Below, one piece after another: positions 1 to 7,550 of a stretch of 64,000 nt of DNA (within the stretch, counting starts at the first letter, position 1; each line of letters begins with the position of its first letter). The notes beneath the pieces were generated by a model, which ran no database searches, was not told where the DNA came from, and saw only the letters and a program-made list of their open reading frames with translations. The translations under genes and the position numbers were made by a program. The stretch comes from JAFGCY01 sp964609245 (GTDB lineage: Bacteria > 4484-113 > JAFGCY01), in assembly GCA_964609245.1 (NCBI GenBank), contig CAZSSB010000001.1, positions 62,001 through 126,000 on the forward strand, read 5' to 3'.

Positions 1-1
1 T

Positions 2-292
2 TCCCCGCTGGAGCCCGATCCGCTCGACGGCGTGATCATGTTCAGCGAGGACAGCCAGACGGCGGGCACCACCTTCGAGTGGGCGCGCCTGCACTCGCAA
101 GCACCCTGTGGCGGCTTCCTGGTGCTGATCAGCTACATGGACTACGACGGCGAGCCACCCAAGAGCGCGGTCGCCCTGCTGAACCTGTACGACATCGAGG
201 GCCTGCTCAAGCAGGAACTGGGCGAATTGGTGCTGGGCGGCGGTGAGTATCCCAGCACGCACCAGGCCGCCTTGCTGATGTACTTCGAGTAG
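2..292 (+). CDS. C-terminal part of an unidentified protein
   Basis: The frame is open from base 2 to a TAG at 290-292, so this is the 3' end of a gene that starts outside the window; the GTG at 32 is an internal codon rather than a convincing start. About 96 residues remain. They include a hydrophobic stretch (GGFLVLISYMDY) and end in LLMYFE. I do not recognise the family and no catalytic motif is visible. The next gene follows on the same strand after 56 bases with its own promoter-like hexamer. Confidence 0.55.
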   Translation, partial: SPLEPDPLDGVIMFSEDSQTAGTTFEWARLHSQAPCGGFLVLISYMDYDGEPPKSAVALLNLYDIEGLLKQELGELVLGGGEYPSTHQAALLMYFE

Positions 293-334
293 CCACGTCG
301 CGTCTGCAGCTTGCCAGCCCGGCCCCGCGTCGGG

Positions 335-340
335 TACATT
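335..340 (+). promoter_or_regulatory. -10 element TACATT, leaderless-type start
   Basis: TACATT preceded by GG lies 8 bases before the ATG at 349, so transcription would begin at or within two bases of the start codon. No Shine-Dalgarno sequence is present between them. Confidence 0.45.
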
Positions 341-348
341 GCGCGCCA

Positions 349-816
349 ATGAACTGGGCGCACTGGCACATGATCCTGGTGCATTTCCCGATCGCCGGCT
401 GCGTTTTCGCCGTCGCGCTGCTGGTGGGCGCGCGGCTGTGGGGTGGGCCGGCCGTCAACCGGCTGGCGATGCTGGCGCTGATCCTGGTGGCGGCCAGCGC
501 GGTGCCCGCCGCGATCACCGGCGGCCCCAGCCAGGAGCAGCTGCAGCCGATCCCCGCCGATATGCAGCACATCATCGACCAGCACGCGATGATCTCGCTC
601 TACGCCACCTGGGCGCTGCAGGCCGCCGCAGTGCTGGCGATGGTCTGCCTGATGTATCTCTATCGCCGCGGGCGCCTGCCCGGCCTGCTGTGGTCCGCGA
701 CGCTCTCGGTGTTGCTGCTGGCCGGCTACCTGATGGCCTGGACCGGCAGCCTCGGCGGCGAGGTGGTGCACCTCGAGATTCGCGGCCACCAGATCCTGCC
801 CGTGCCCGAGCTGTAG
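349..816 (+). CDS. DUF2231-like integral membrane protein
   Basis: A 155-residue membrane protein with about four hydrophobic segments (near residues 10-30, 40-58, 82-105 and 115-135). Two motifs seen in DUF2231 membrane proteins are present: LVHFPI near residue 9 and WTGSLGGEVVH near the C-terminus. The paired histidines in these motifs are often discussed as heme ligands, but the ligand and function remain unproven for the family. The ATG at 349 is favoured because it starts exactly at the conserved N-terminus and a -10 hexamer lies 8 bases upstream. It converges on the minus-strand lipoprotein gene across a hairpin. Confidence 0.75.
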   Translation: MNWAHWHMILVHFPIAGCVFAVALLVGARLWGGPAVNRLAMLALILVAASAVPAAITGGPSQEQLQPIPADMQHIIDQHAMISLYATWALQAAAVLAMVCLMYLYRRGRLPGLLWSATLSVLLLAGYLMAWTGSLGGEVVHLEIRGHQILPVPEL

Positions 817-827
817 CCGGCTAAGCA

Positions 828-871
828 AAGAGGGCGGCCCGGCCCCCGGCGGGGGCACAGACCGCCCTCTT
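828..871. terminator. Bidirectional terminator hairpin
   Basis: A perfect 10-bp inverted repeat (828-837 and 862-871, AAGAGGGCGG and its complement) encloses a second GC-rich hairpin (843-847 with 851-855). The outer arms end in A/T on both sides. It lies between two converging genes, so it can terminate both. Confidence 0.7.
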
Positions 872-890
872 AAGGCGTATCGATTGTAGC

Positions 891-2990
891 CTATCTCTCG
901 CCGGGGGCGTTCTCGTAGCCCCAGAAGTCGACAATCGCCAGCGGCGCGTCCGCATTGAGCTCGATGATGAACTCCGGTGGGATGAACTCCCAGCCTTCGA
1001 GTGAGGCGCTGACCAGGTAGCCGCCCGGTGCCAGGCCGGGAAAGCCGAACTGGCCCTGTTCATCGGTGATCGCCGTGCCGTAGAGAATCTCCTCCGGGTA
1101 GCCGCTGAGCATGATCGTCACGCCGGGCAGCGGCATGAAGGCCGGCAGGGCGTCGTCGGCATCGCCCCAGGCCGTGCCGAAGATGCCCACGCGCGGATCC
1201 GGATCCGGCGGGTCACCCATCCAGCCAAGGAAGTCCAGCTGGACCGACGGCACGCGCTCGCCGACTTCGACGAAGTGCATCGGCGGGTCGAAGTACCAGC
1301 CGTCGAGATACGCGGTGACGATGTAGGCGCCCGCCGCGATCTCCGTCACCTGGTAGAAGCCCTCCTCGTCGGTGTAGACCTCCAGCTCCACCTGATCAGT
1401 GTCGCGGCCGCTGAAGGTGATGCGCACGCCCTCCAGCGGCAGCAGCCTGGGCATCGGATCCGGCATGTCACCGGGGTCGGCGCCCAGCAGGAACCGGCCG
1501 TCCATCACCCAGCCGTGGATACCTTCCGGCGGGTCCCAGGGGATCTCGTCGTCGGGGAAGCCGATGAAGTCGAACTGCTGCGGGTTGTCAACGATGATGA
1601 CCTCGAACCAGAAGATCTCGGGGAAGAACCAGTCCTCCAGCTCCGCGGTGATGATGTACTCACCGGGCTCGATGCCGAGAAACTGGTAGAAGCCCTCCTC
1701 GTTGCTGAGGGTTCTGGCGATCGTCTCGCCTCCCATTCCCTCCGCGTCAGGCAATGCGATCGTCAGCGTGGCGCCGGCCAGCGGAATCAGATCGGGCCAC
1801 GGATCACCGGGGGGCAGGGGATCCGTGCCCGGATCACCATTGTCATCCTCATAGCGCCAGTAGCTGCCGAAGACGTAGCCGTGGATGCCCTGGAAGTGCG
1901 GCGGCGGCGGTGGCGGCGGCGGGATCTCGTAGAAGGCCCAGCCTTCGTCGATGTTGCTGAAGGCGCTGACGCCCGCGTCATTGACCGCGCGCACCTTGTA
2001 CATGTATATCAGGCCGGGCAGCACGGCGGCGTCGAAGTACTCGGTGGCTTCGGCGCTGCCGATCTGCAGCCAGTCCTCGGGCATCGGCGGTGGGTCGTTG
2101 CGCGGATCGCCACCGTCGGGGTCGGCGCCTGGCAGTGGGTCACCCTCGGGGTCGCCGGGGTACCCGCCGTAGACGTCCGCGCCCTTGCGCCAGACCTCAT
2201 AGACCTCCGCGCCCTCACCGGCCTGCCAGGTCAGCGCCACGCCATCGATGAACTCACCCTTGGAGGCGACCAGCCTGGTCGGCGCGCCGGGAGGCTGGGT
2301 GCCGCCGCCGGCCTCCACCACGACCGTCGACTTGTAGTGCGTGGCCGTGTTCAGGCCGCCGCAGACGACCAGGAAGTAAAGGTTGCCCAGGTTGGTCACG
2401 AACCGGTGGCCTTCGGCCGTAAGGTCCGCCTCCAGTTCTGGCAGGTTGGTCGGCCCGAACCAGTACCAGTCCATCGAGGTGTAGTCGGCGACGGCCACGC
2501 TGTACTGCTGGCCCAGGTCGGCGGGCCAGCACTCGACGTTCAGCGACAGCGGCGTAACGTCCCTGAGTCCGCTGACGCGGTACATCGCCCAGGCCGGAAT
2601 GCCGTCCGGGTTGCCGACGGCCCCGCCGCCGGGGTTGATGATCATCGCGTCGCCGCTGATCTCACACTGGCTGAAGTCCAGCGCGTCCTTACCCAGCACC
2701 ACGAAATCGGTATCGGTGCTGTCCGCGCTGCTGGTGTGCTCGCCGTCGACCGGGATCGCGGGCAGACCGCGCCACAGCACGGGCTCGGGATCGGCGACAA
2801 TGTCATCCGCCCACTCCTGCAGCGTGCCCGGTTCCTGTCCACTGGGTGCGGGGGTGGCGAGATCCTGCTCGCTGGCGGCGGGCGGGTCGTCGCCGCCGGC
2901 CGGTACGTCGACCGTGGACCCACCACCGCAGGCCGTCAGCAGCAGGAGCAGAGCCAGGATCAGTAATGCCGCAACATTGCGGTTAGTCAT
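891..2990 (-). CDS. Secreted lipoprotein with FN3 and three CnaB-like repeats
   Basis: A 699-residue lipoprotein with lipobox LTAC (Cys21), so probably exported and lipid-anchored. Order: low-complexity linker; an N-terminal module to about residue 225 with a VAVADY motif related to the N-terminal module of other lipoproteins here; an FN3-like domain at about 235-350 (GVALTWQ, YKVRAVNDAG); a run of eight prolines; then three carboxypeptidase-regulatory (CnaB-like) beta-sandwiches at about 368-480, 490-595 and 605-695, each with an EEGFYQ or EQGQFGF turn followed by PGEY or its equivalent. No catalytic domain is visible, so a structural or adhesive role is inferred. The start has GGGAGG nine bases upstream. 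Confidence 0.7.
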   Translation of the reverse strand: MTNRNVAALLILALLLLLTACGGGSTVDVPAGGDDPPAASEQDLATPAPSGQEPGTLQEWADDIVADPEPVLWRGLPAIPVDGEHTSSADSTDTDFVVLGKDALDFSQCEISGDAMIINPGGGAVGNPDGIPAWAMYRVSGLRDVTPLSLNVECWPADLGQQYSVAVADYTSMDWYWFGPTNLPELEADLTAEGHRFVTNLGNLYFLVVCGGLNTATHYKSTVVVEAGGGTQPPGAPTRLVASKGEFIDGVALTWQAGEGAEVYEVWRKGADVYGGYPGDPEGDPLPGADPDGGDPRNDPPPMPEDWLQIGSAEATEYFDAAVLPGLIYMYKVRAVNDAGVSAFSNIDEGWAFYEIPPPPPPPPHFQGIHGYVFGSYWRYEDDNGDPGTDPLPPGDPWPDLIPLAGATLTIALPDAEGMGGETIARTLSNEEGFYQFLGIEPGEYIITAELEDWFFPEIFWFEVIIVDNPQQFDFIGFPDDEIPWDPPEGIHGWVMDGRFLLGADPGDMPDPMPRLLPLEGVRITFSGRDTDQVELEVYTDEEGFYQVTEIAAGAYIVTAYLDGWYFDPPMHFVEVGERVPSVQLDFLGWMGDPPDPDPRVGIFGTAWGDADDALPAFMPLPGVTIMLSGYPEEILYGTAITDEQGQFGFPGLAPGGYLVSASLEGWEFIPPEFIIELNADAPLAIVDFWGYENAPGER

Positions 2991-3045
2991 ATCTGACCTC
3001 CCTAGTGGTCATTCCCAACGAAGTCGCACCACGTATCAAACAAGC

Positions 3046-3051
3046 AGTATA
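3046..3051 (-). promoter_or_regulatory. -10 element TATACT for the CnaB lipoprotein gene
   Basis: TATACT reads leftward 55 bases before the ATG at 2990, giving a leader of about 48 nt that contains GGGAGG. No good -35 is seen at 17-nt spacing. Confidence 0.4.
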
Positions 3052-3194
3052 AGTGCCGAACAGAGAATACCAGCCCGACGCGGTGATGTCATGGTCCAAT
3101 TCGGGCTGGAATGAGGGGTACCACTTCCGGGTGGTTCACAGCCCCAAACGGCGCACCGGCGGTTGGCCGGGCTGCTGCCTGGCCTGGCATGGGG

Positions 3195-3200
3195 TATAAC
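3195..3200 (+). promoter_or_regulatory. -10 element TATAAC, paralog 1
   Basis: GGGGTATAACGTACG lies 55 bases before the ATG at 3255. Nearly the same block (GGGTATAACCTACG) lies at the same distance before the second paralog at 5089, so promoter and leader were duplicated with the gene. A weak -35 is normal in this window. Confidence 0.5.
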
Positions 3201-3254
3201 GTACGGTGAAAACGCCCTGGCGGCGTCCATGCTGTGATGTCTAGGGAGGGCAGC

Positions 3255-4061
3255 ATGAAGACAGCGCGAGTCCTGAGCCTGCTGATCCTGCTGGCAGTTG
3301 CGGGCTGCGGTTCACCCGCGACGCTCAATCCGGCGGCTTCCGGCACCACTGTGCCCGGCGCGCCGCCGCCGGAGCTTAGCGGTCTGCTGCCACCGCTGCC
3401 GGCGGGCGACTCTGCCCGGGCTGCCAGCTACATCCACACGCTGGACCTGCCGGGGATCGCCACCGCTGACGACTTCGGTAACGTGGTCTATGGCGCGACC
3501 TCGGTGGAGCTGTTGCCACCGGAGTTGGAGCTGGCCGGCGTGATCTACGCGCTGCCGGTCAACGGCTTCAGCTACGACGAGATCACCTTCGAAATCACCT
3601 TCGACGATCCCCAGAAGCTGTGGCTGGCAATCGGCGACTACCAGCGCGGCTGCTGGGTATTGACACCGGCCCACGTGGGGATCACCAGCGTTGCGCCGCC
3701 CTATCCCACGGCCCACGCACCGGACGGGTGTGCCTATTTCGCGGTGCTGGCCTGGGACGGGGCCACCGTGGCGGTGAACCAACTGGCGATCGCTCCGAAC
3801 ATCCCCACCTGGCAGCACCACCTGATCCACGGCCTGACCTCAATCGGTGATCAGGTGGACATGATACGCATTGGCGACTACCTGTACACGGCATATGAAG
3901 ATCCCGGCGAGTTTGATATCCGTCTGGCGCGCGCCGTCGAGACGATACCGTCCGAAAGCGGCCACTGGGAACTGACGATGATTACGGATTTCGACGATGC
4001 TTGTGACATGGATCTCGCGGAGGTGAACTCGCTGCCGGCGCTGATCTACTCCACGGGTTGA
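3255..4061 (+). CDS. Beta-propeller-like lipoprotein, paralog 1, part before in-frame TGA
   Basis: ATG at 3255 with GGGAGGG just upstream; an earlier ATG at 3234 lacks a signal peptide at the right place. The 268-residue product has a lipoprotein signal (VAGC, Cys18), an N-terminal beta-rich module (about 50-190: GFSYDEITF, LWLAIGDYQ, FAVLAW, IAPNIPTWQHH) and the beginning of a repeat region with units of the type VNSLPALIY. Translation meets TGA at 4059-4061 inside a repeat. The same frame continues without another stop to 4901, and aligned repeats in related proteins run through this position with an ordinary residue. I read it as the first half of a 549-codon gene whose TGA may be read through. 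The N-terminal module is roughly 60% identical to paralog 2. Confidence 0.75.
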   Translation: MKTARVLSLLILLAVAGCGSPATLNPAASGTTVPGAPPPELSGLLPPLPAGDSARAASYIHTLDLPGIATADDFGNVVYGATSVELLPPELELAGVIYALPVNGFSYDEITFEITFDDPQKLWLAIGDYQRGCWVLTPAHVGITSVAPPYPTAHAPDGCAYFAVLAWDGATVAVNQLAIAPNIPTWQHHLIHGLTSIGDQVDMIRIGDYLYTAYEDPGEFDIRLARAVETIPSESGHWELTMITDFDDACDMDLAEVNSLPALIYSTG

Positions 4062-4088
4062 GGCACGGGCATTCGGTACGTGCGTGCC
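4059..4088 (+). other. In-frame TGA followed by a stem-loop, paralog 1
   Basis: TGA (4059-4061) is followed at once by GGCACG (4062-4067), a 15-nt loop and the exact complement CGTGCC (4083-4088). The second paralog has the same stop, arms and loop length at 5908-5937. The arms also encode conserved residues (GT and RA), so the pairing may partly reflect coding constraint. A bacterial selenocysteine element would also lie just 3' of the codon, but I cannot show this is one. Confidence 0.5.
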
Positions 4089-4901
4089 ACGTTAATCAAT
4101 CCCGACAACCCCGCCGACTGGGTCGATTTCCATATCGGCAATCATGTCCAGGAGAAGCACAAAGCACTGGCCGAGGTGGCCGGCGTGCCGGCCATGGTGT
4201 TTGTCACGTCGCCGGCCGCCGATACTTACCAGATCCAGTATGCCTATGGCACTGGTCCAGAGCCAAATGACTCCAGCGAGTTCACGATGACCGACGCCAC
4301 CGAAGCATCCGCCGCCGGGGATTTCACGCTGCCAAGCTGCGCCGTAGGGCAGGAGGGCCTGCCGTCCTTCGTGTACTGGTCCAGCCTGAACGAGCAGCTG
4401 GTCATGGCCTGGACGGCCAGCGGTTCGCCGGCTTCCCCCGCCGACTGGACTGCCACTCCCCTGTGCAGCCCGGGCACCAGCGGCAGCCGCGCGGCGCTGA
4501 TCGACTGGCAGGGCCAGCCCCTGGCGGCCTACGCCGGCATCGGCCAGGACCACCTCAGGTGTTCGCTGGGCGCCAGCTGGCAGCCGCCCACGATCGGCGA
4601 CTGGGAACGCTACGTGGTGGACAACGAAACGCTGGCGGTGGATCACGTCTCGATCTGCGAGCTGCCCAACGGCATCGCCGTCGCCTACCGCCAGACTGCC
4701 GTGCCCTGTACGCTGATGTGCGCCTGGTTCACCGGCAATACGCCGCAAGGCCCGGGCGACTGGTGCGTCATGCCGGTGATCAGCGATCTAGACGACTACG
4801 GCACTCAAGCCGTGGCGGCGCTGGCCAACGGTCAGCCGGCGATCGCCTACGTCAATACCGACACCAACGAGCTCTGGCTGGCCACGATGGACCCGCTGTA
4901 G
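4080..4901 (+). CDS. Beta-propeller-like lipoprotein, paralog 1, part after in-frame TGA
   Basis: This continues in the same frame as 3255-4061; codons 4062-4079 already encode homologous sequence (GTGIRY). The region carries about five repeat units (YVRATL, VPAMVF, LPSFVYWSS, GQPLAAYAG, QPAIAYVNTD), typical of the propeller-like tails of other lipoproteins in the window, and ends with TAG after MDPL. It has no signal peptide and no Shine-Dalgarno sequence before the GTG at 4080, so independent expression would give a cytoplasmic fragment. It is roughly 40% identical to the matching half of paralog 2, with no frameshift in either copy, which suggests selection still acts on it. Read-through from 3255 is the simplest explanation; two separate proteins or an old nonsense mutation are alternatives. 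Confidence 0.7.
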   Translation: MRATLINPDNPADWVDFHIGNHVQEKHKALAEVAGVPAMVFVTSPAADTYQIQYAYGTGPEPNDSSEFTMTDATEASAAGDFTLPSCAVGQEGLPSFVYWSSLNEQLVMAWTASGSPASPADWTATPLCSPGTSGSRAALIDWQGQPLAAYAGIGQDHLRCSLGASWQPPTIGDWERYVVDNETLAVDHVSICELPNGIAVAYRQTAVPCTLMCAWFTGNTPQGPGDWCVMPVISDLDDYGTQAVAALANGQPAIAYVNTDTNELWLATMDPL

Positions 4902-5001
4902 TCCGCAGACAGGGGTTGCCCGGCCTCCCCGTGCGGTCGGTGCCGCCCGCCGTCGGCGGCAGCCGCCGAGGACGCTGTGAAGCGGCGGTGCGGCGTCCGA
5001 T

Positions 5002-5017
5002 CCAGGCACACGCCTGG
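5002..5017. terminator. Hairpin between the two paralog genes
   Basis: Perfect 6-bp stem CCAGGC/GCCTGG with a 4-nt loop. It lies downstream of the first paralog and about 13 bases before the promoter of the second. No T-run follows, so terminator function is only inferred. Confidence 0.35.
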
Positions 5018-5029
5018 ACCACCATCGGG

Positions 5030-5035
5030 TATAAC
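5030..5035 (+). promoter_or_regulatory. -10 element TATAAC, paralog 2
   Basis: GGGTATAACCTACG, 53 bases before the ATG at 5089, matches the promoter block of paralog 1 in sequence and spacing. Confidence 0.5.
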
Positions 5036-5088
5036 CTACGATGTTTGCGCCCCGGGGGCGTCACTGCTGTAGTAACTGGGAGGGCAGC

Positions 5089-5910
5089 ATGAACACGAGA
5101 CGAAGCCTTGGCCTGCTGGCGCTGCTGCTGATTGGCGGCTGTACTTCACCTGCAACGCTGGAGCCGATCGATGCCGATTCCCCGCCGGACTCCGCCGCTC
5201 CCCCCGCGCTGCTGGCGCAGCTGCCCGCGCTGCCGTCCGGCGATGCCGCGCGAAGCGCGAGCCTGGTCGGGCCGCTGGTGCTGATGGGTTCGATGGCGAT
5301 TCAGGACTTCGGCAGCGGCGTTTCCTACGGTGCCTCGACGGTGGAGCTGACCCCGCCCGCCGGACAGCTGGCCGGTGCGATGTACTGCCTGCCGGTCATG
5401 GGTTTCAGCTACGACGAAATCACGTTCAACATCACCTTCGATGATCCCGCCAGGCTGTGGCTGGGCATTGCTGACTACCAGCGGGAGTGCTGGGATCTGC
5501 ACGCAGCCTCGCCCGGGATCACCAGCCTTGCGCCGCCCTATCCCACGGCGAGTTCGCCCTACGGCCACGCCTACTTCATCGTGCTGGCCTGGGACGCCAA
5601 TCCCGTGGTGGTGCATGAGCTGGTCATCGCCCCGAACATCCCGACCTGGCAGCACCATCTGATCAGCGATCAGGTCGGGATCGGTTATGACCTGGACGCA
5701 GTCCGGATCGGCGACTACCTGTACGCCGCTTACGACCGCTACGACTCCGGAACGTCGGACGCGGAGATCCTGCTGGCACGTGCCACCGAAGCACTCCCGA
5801 CCGAAACGGGGCACTGGGACCGCACACTGGTCGATGGGGTCAATGATGCCCAGGGGCTGGATCTGGAAGCAGTCAATGGCCTGCCGGCGCTGATCTTCTC
5901 CGAAAGTTGA
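5089..5910 (+). CDS. Beta-propeller-like lipoprotein, paralog 2, part before in-frame TGA
   Basis: ATG at 5089 with GGGAGGG upstream, as in paralog 1. Lipobox IGGC (Cys18) followed by TSPATLEP, matching GSPATLNP in paralog 1. The N-terminal module shares GFSYDEITF, LWLGIADYQ, APPYPTA and IAPNIPTWQHH with paralog 1. The 273-residue reading ends at TGA 5908-5910, in the turn after VNGLPALIF, exactly the codon interrupted in paralog 1. The frame stays open to 6753. Full-length read-through would give a 554-residue protein. Confidence 0.75.
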   Translation: MNTRRSLGLLALLLIGGCTSPATLEPIDADSPPDSAAPPALLAQLPALPSGDAARSASLVGPLVLMGSMAIQDFGSGVSYGASTVELTPPAGQLAGAMYCLPVMGFSYDEITFNITFDDPARLWLGIADYQRECWDLHAASPGITSLAPPYPTASSPYGHAYFIVLAWDANPVVVHELVIAPNIPTWQHHLISDQVGIGYDLDAVRIGDYLYAAYDRYDSGTSDAEILLARATEALPTETGHWDRTLVDGVNDAQGLDLEAVNGLPALIFSES

Positions 5911-5937
5911 GGCACGATGCTTCACTACGTGCGTGCC
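5908..5937 (+). other. In-frame TGA followed by a stem-loop, paralog 2
   Basis: TGA (5908-5910), then GGCACG (5911-5916), 15-nt loop, CGTGCC (5932-5937). About 52 of 63 bases around the stop match paralog 1, including an uncommon TTA Leu codon after the stem, while the protein halves downstream are only roughly 40% identical. Confidence 0.5.
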
Positions 5938-6753
5938 ACGTTACTGAGCCCGTCCGCACCGACTGACTGGATCAACATGTCCTTGACGACCCACAGCTGG
6001 GAGGAGTACAAAGCACTGGCAGTGGTGAACGGCGTGCCGGCGATTATCTACGCGACAACCGGCACAGTCCAGGGTTACAAGGTGAAGTACGCCTACGGTA
6101 CCAAGACCGAGCCGGACGATGCTACGGACTGGGTCGTGACCGACGCCACCGCGGACAGCTCCGCCAGTGAAAACTACCAGCCGTCTCAGCTGCTGATTGA
6201 CGACCCTTACCCGCGCTTCACCTTCTGGTCCTCCGAGTCAGAGCAGCTGTGCTTCGCCGCCGCCACGGTCGATCCGCCTGCCACACCCGCTGACTGGCTG
6301 ATCACCCCCCTGACCGAAACGACCTGCAGCGGGAAGCACGGAGCGCCGCTGTGGTGGCAGGACCGCCCCCTGGTGGCGCATGCCGGTGCCGCCGACAGCC
6401 AGCTGATCTGTACAGTCGGTACCGTGGAGCAGCCGTTGTTGCTGACCGACTGGGAGCACCACCTCGCCGATACCGAAAGCATCGACATCGGGATGCTGTC
6501 CGCCCAGCGGTTGAGCGGGGGCCTCGGCGTGGCTTACCGCAATACGAGCGGAACCGGCGCGGTGATCTACGCCTGGTTTGAGGGCGACCTGCCCGCGGAG
6601 CCGGGAGGCTGGTGCGTGGTTGAGGTCGCCACCGAGGTCGGCCCCGACGGCGGCCAGGCCCTGGCCCTGACTGCCGACGGCCGCCCGGCAATCGTCTATG
6701 GCGACACCGACGACGACCTGATCTCGGTAGCGATCATGGATCCGCTGGTGTAA
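5917..6753 (+). CDS. Beta-propeller-like lipoprotein, paralog 2, part after in-frame TGA
   Basis: In frame with 5089-5910; the two codons between TGA and the ATG at 5917 encode GT, as in paralog 1. A weak GAGG precedes this ATG, but paralog 1 has GGC in place of ATG, so an internal start is not conserved. Repeat units match the sister copy one for one (YVRATL, VPAIIYATT, RFTFWSS, DRPLVAHAG, RPAIVYGDTD), ending IMDPLV and TAA. The uninterrupted 278 codons after a stop argue against simple gene decay. Function unknown; probably the second half of an exported repeat protein. Confidence 0.7.
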   Translation: MLHYVRATLLSPSAPTDWINMSLTTHSWEEYKALAVVNGVPAIIYATTGTVQGYKVKYAYGTKTEPDDATDWVVTDATADSSASENYQPSQLLIDDPYPRFTFWSSESEQLCFAAATVDPPATPADWLITPLTETTCSGKHGAPLWWQDRPLVAHAGAADSQLICTVGTVEQPLLLTDWEHHLADTESIDIGMLSAQRLSGGLGVAYRNTSGTGAVIYAWFEGDLPAEPGGWCVVEVATEVGPDGGQALALTADGRPAIVYGDTDDDLISVAIMDPLV

Positions 6754-6793
6754 GGCCGCCAGCAGGGCAGGTGGCTTTCGTCGGCAGTCTGGC

Positions 6794-7468
6794 TCAGGGC
6801 TGCAGCCGGTCTGCATCGGAGCTGCCGATACCTTCCGCCAAGGCGAAGATCATTGCGCGTCGGGGCAGGCCCCGCAACCTGACCGGATCGACACCGCGCT
6901 GAGCGAAGGGGTTGTCCTCGGGATATGGCTCGATGCGGTAATGCCTGCACAACAGCCCGTAGTAGTTGAGCAGCAGCTCGATGCGCTGACTGAAACTTGC
7001 GATCGCCTCGGCTGTGCCTCGCTGTCCCTGGGGGGGCTTAAGCACAAGATGCTGCGCGATGCTGGGAACGCTGAACCGCGGATCATTGCCAAGTACGATG
7101 GCCAGTAATCCCTGATCATAGAGGACTTCGCGGAAATGCTCCGTGAACCGGTGCACCAGCACCGCATTGCGGGCGGTTTCCACGGCGTAGGCGGCCCGTC
7201 TGACCACTGCAAATGTCAGAGTTGCGGCCAGACCCACTACTGGAAAAGCGATGGCGATGAGCAGTGTGGCCGAGGCCGGAAGCCCCGCCAGGCTGATGCC
7301 GAACGTGCGCAGGGCAAGAACAGCGACGACGGCGACCACAACTACCAGGGCGCAGGCCGCCAGACAGCCAGCCAGTGACGCATTGCTTCTTTCCATCGAT
7401 GCCATGTCGCGCCGCGCGTCACTCGACAGCCTGCGAATTGCCAAACCAGCCTCTGACCTGTCGGCCAC
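6794..7468 (-). CDS. Unidentified membrane protein with two TM segments
   Basis: A 224-residue protein with two adjacent hydrophobic segments (about 33-53 and 62-92) separated by a short loop, then a soluble C-terminal half containing HRFTEHFREVLYD, QRIELLLNYYGLLCRHYRIEPYPEDNP and a tail with GLPRRAMIFALAEG. I do not recognise the family. The GTG start at 7468 is supported by a -10 hexamer (TAGAAT) exactly six bases upstream and no Shine-Dalgarno. It converges on the second repeat lipoprotein gene 40 bases away and is divergent from uvrB, sharing a short intergenic region with it. Confidence 0.6.
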   Translation of the reverse strand: MADRSEAGLAIRRLSSDARRDMASMERSNASLAGCLAACALVVVVAVVAVLALRTFGISLAGLPASATLLIAIAFPVVGLAATLTFAVVRRAAYAVETARNAVLVHRFTEHFREVLYDQGLLAIVLGNDPRFSVPSIAQHLVLKPPQGQRGTAEAIASFSQRIELLLNYYGLLCRHYRIEPYPEDNPFAQRGVDPVRLRGLPRRAMIFALAEGIGSSDADRLQP

Positions 7469-7474
7469 GGCTCG

Positions 7475-7480
7475 ATTCTA
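7475..7480 (-). promoter_or_regulatory. -10 element TAGAAT, leaderless-type start
   Basis: TAGAAT reads leftward with exactly six bases between it and the GTG at 7468. Confidence 0.5.
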
Positions 7481-7538
7481 CACCTGATGACCACCCCTGG
7501 GGCGAGACCGCTGTTACGCTACACGCCCGTATAGCGGG

Positions 7539-7544
7539 TATAAT
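7539..7544 (+). promoter_or_regulatory. uvrB -10 element TATAAT, leaderless-type start
   Basis: GGGTATAAT followed by six bases and then GTG. A perfect -10 hexamer this close to the start predicts that the first transcribed base is the G of the start codon. Confidence 0.6.
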
Positions 7545-7550
7545 CAGCCC

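Noticed and set aside
4059..4088. A definite selenocysteine insertion element
   Set aside because: The stem-loop is in a suitable place but is short, overlaps conserved codons, and the aligned residue in related repeats is not Cys. Kept only as one hypothesis.
3255..6753. Genome-wide reassignment of TGA to an amino acid
   Set aside because: uvrB, katG, phnC and several other intact genes end in TGA at the expected length, and Trp is encoded by TGG throughout, so only local read-through remains possible.
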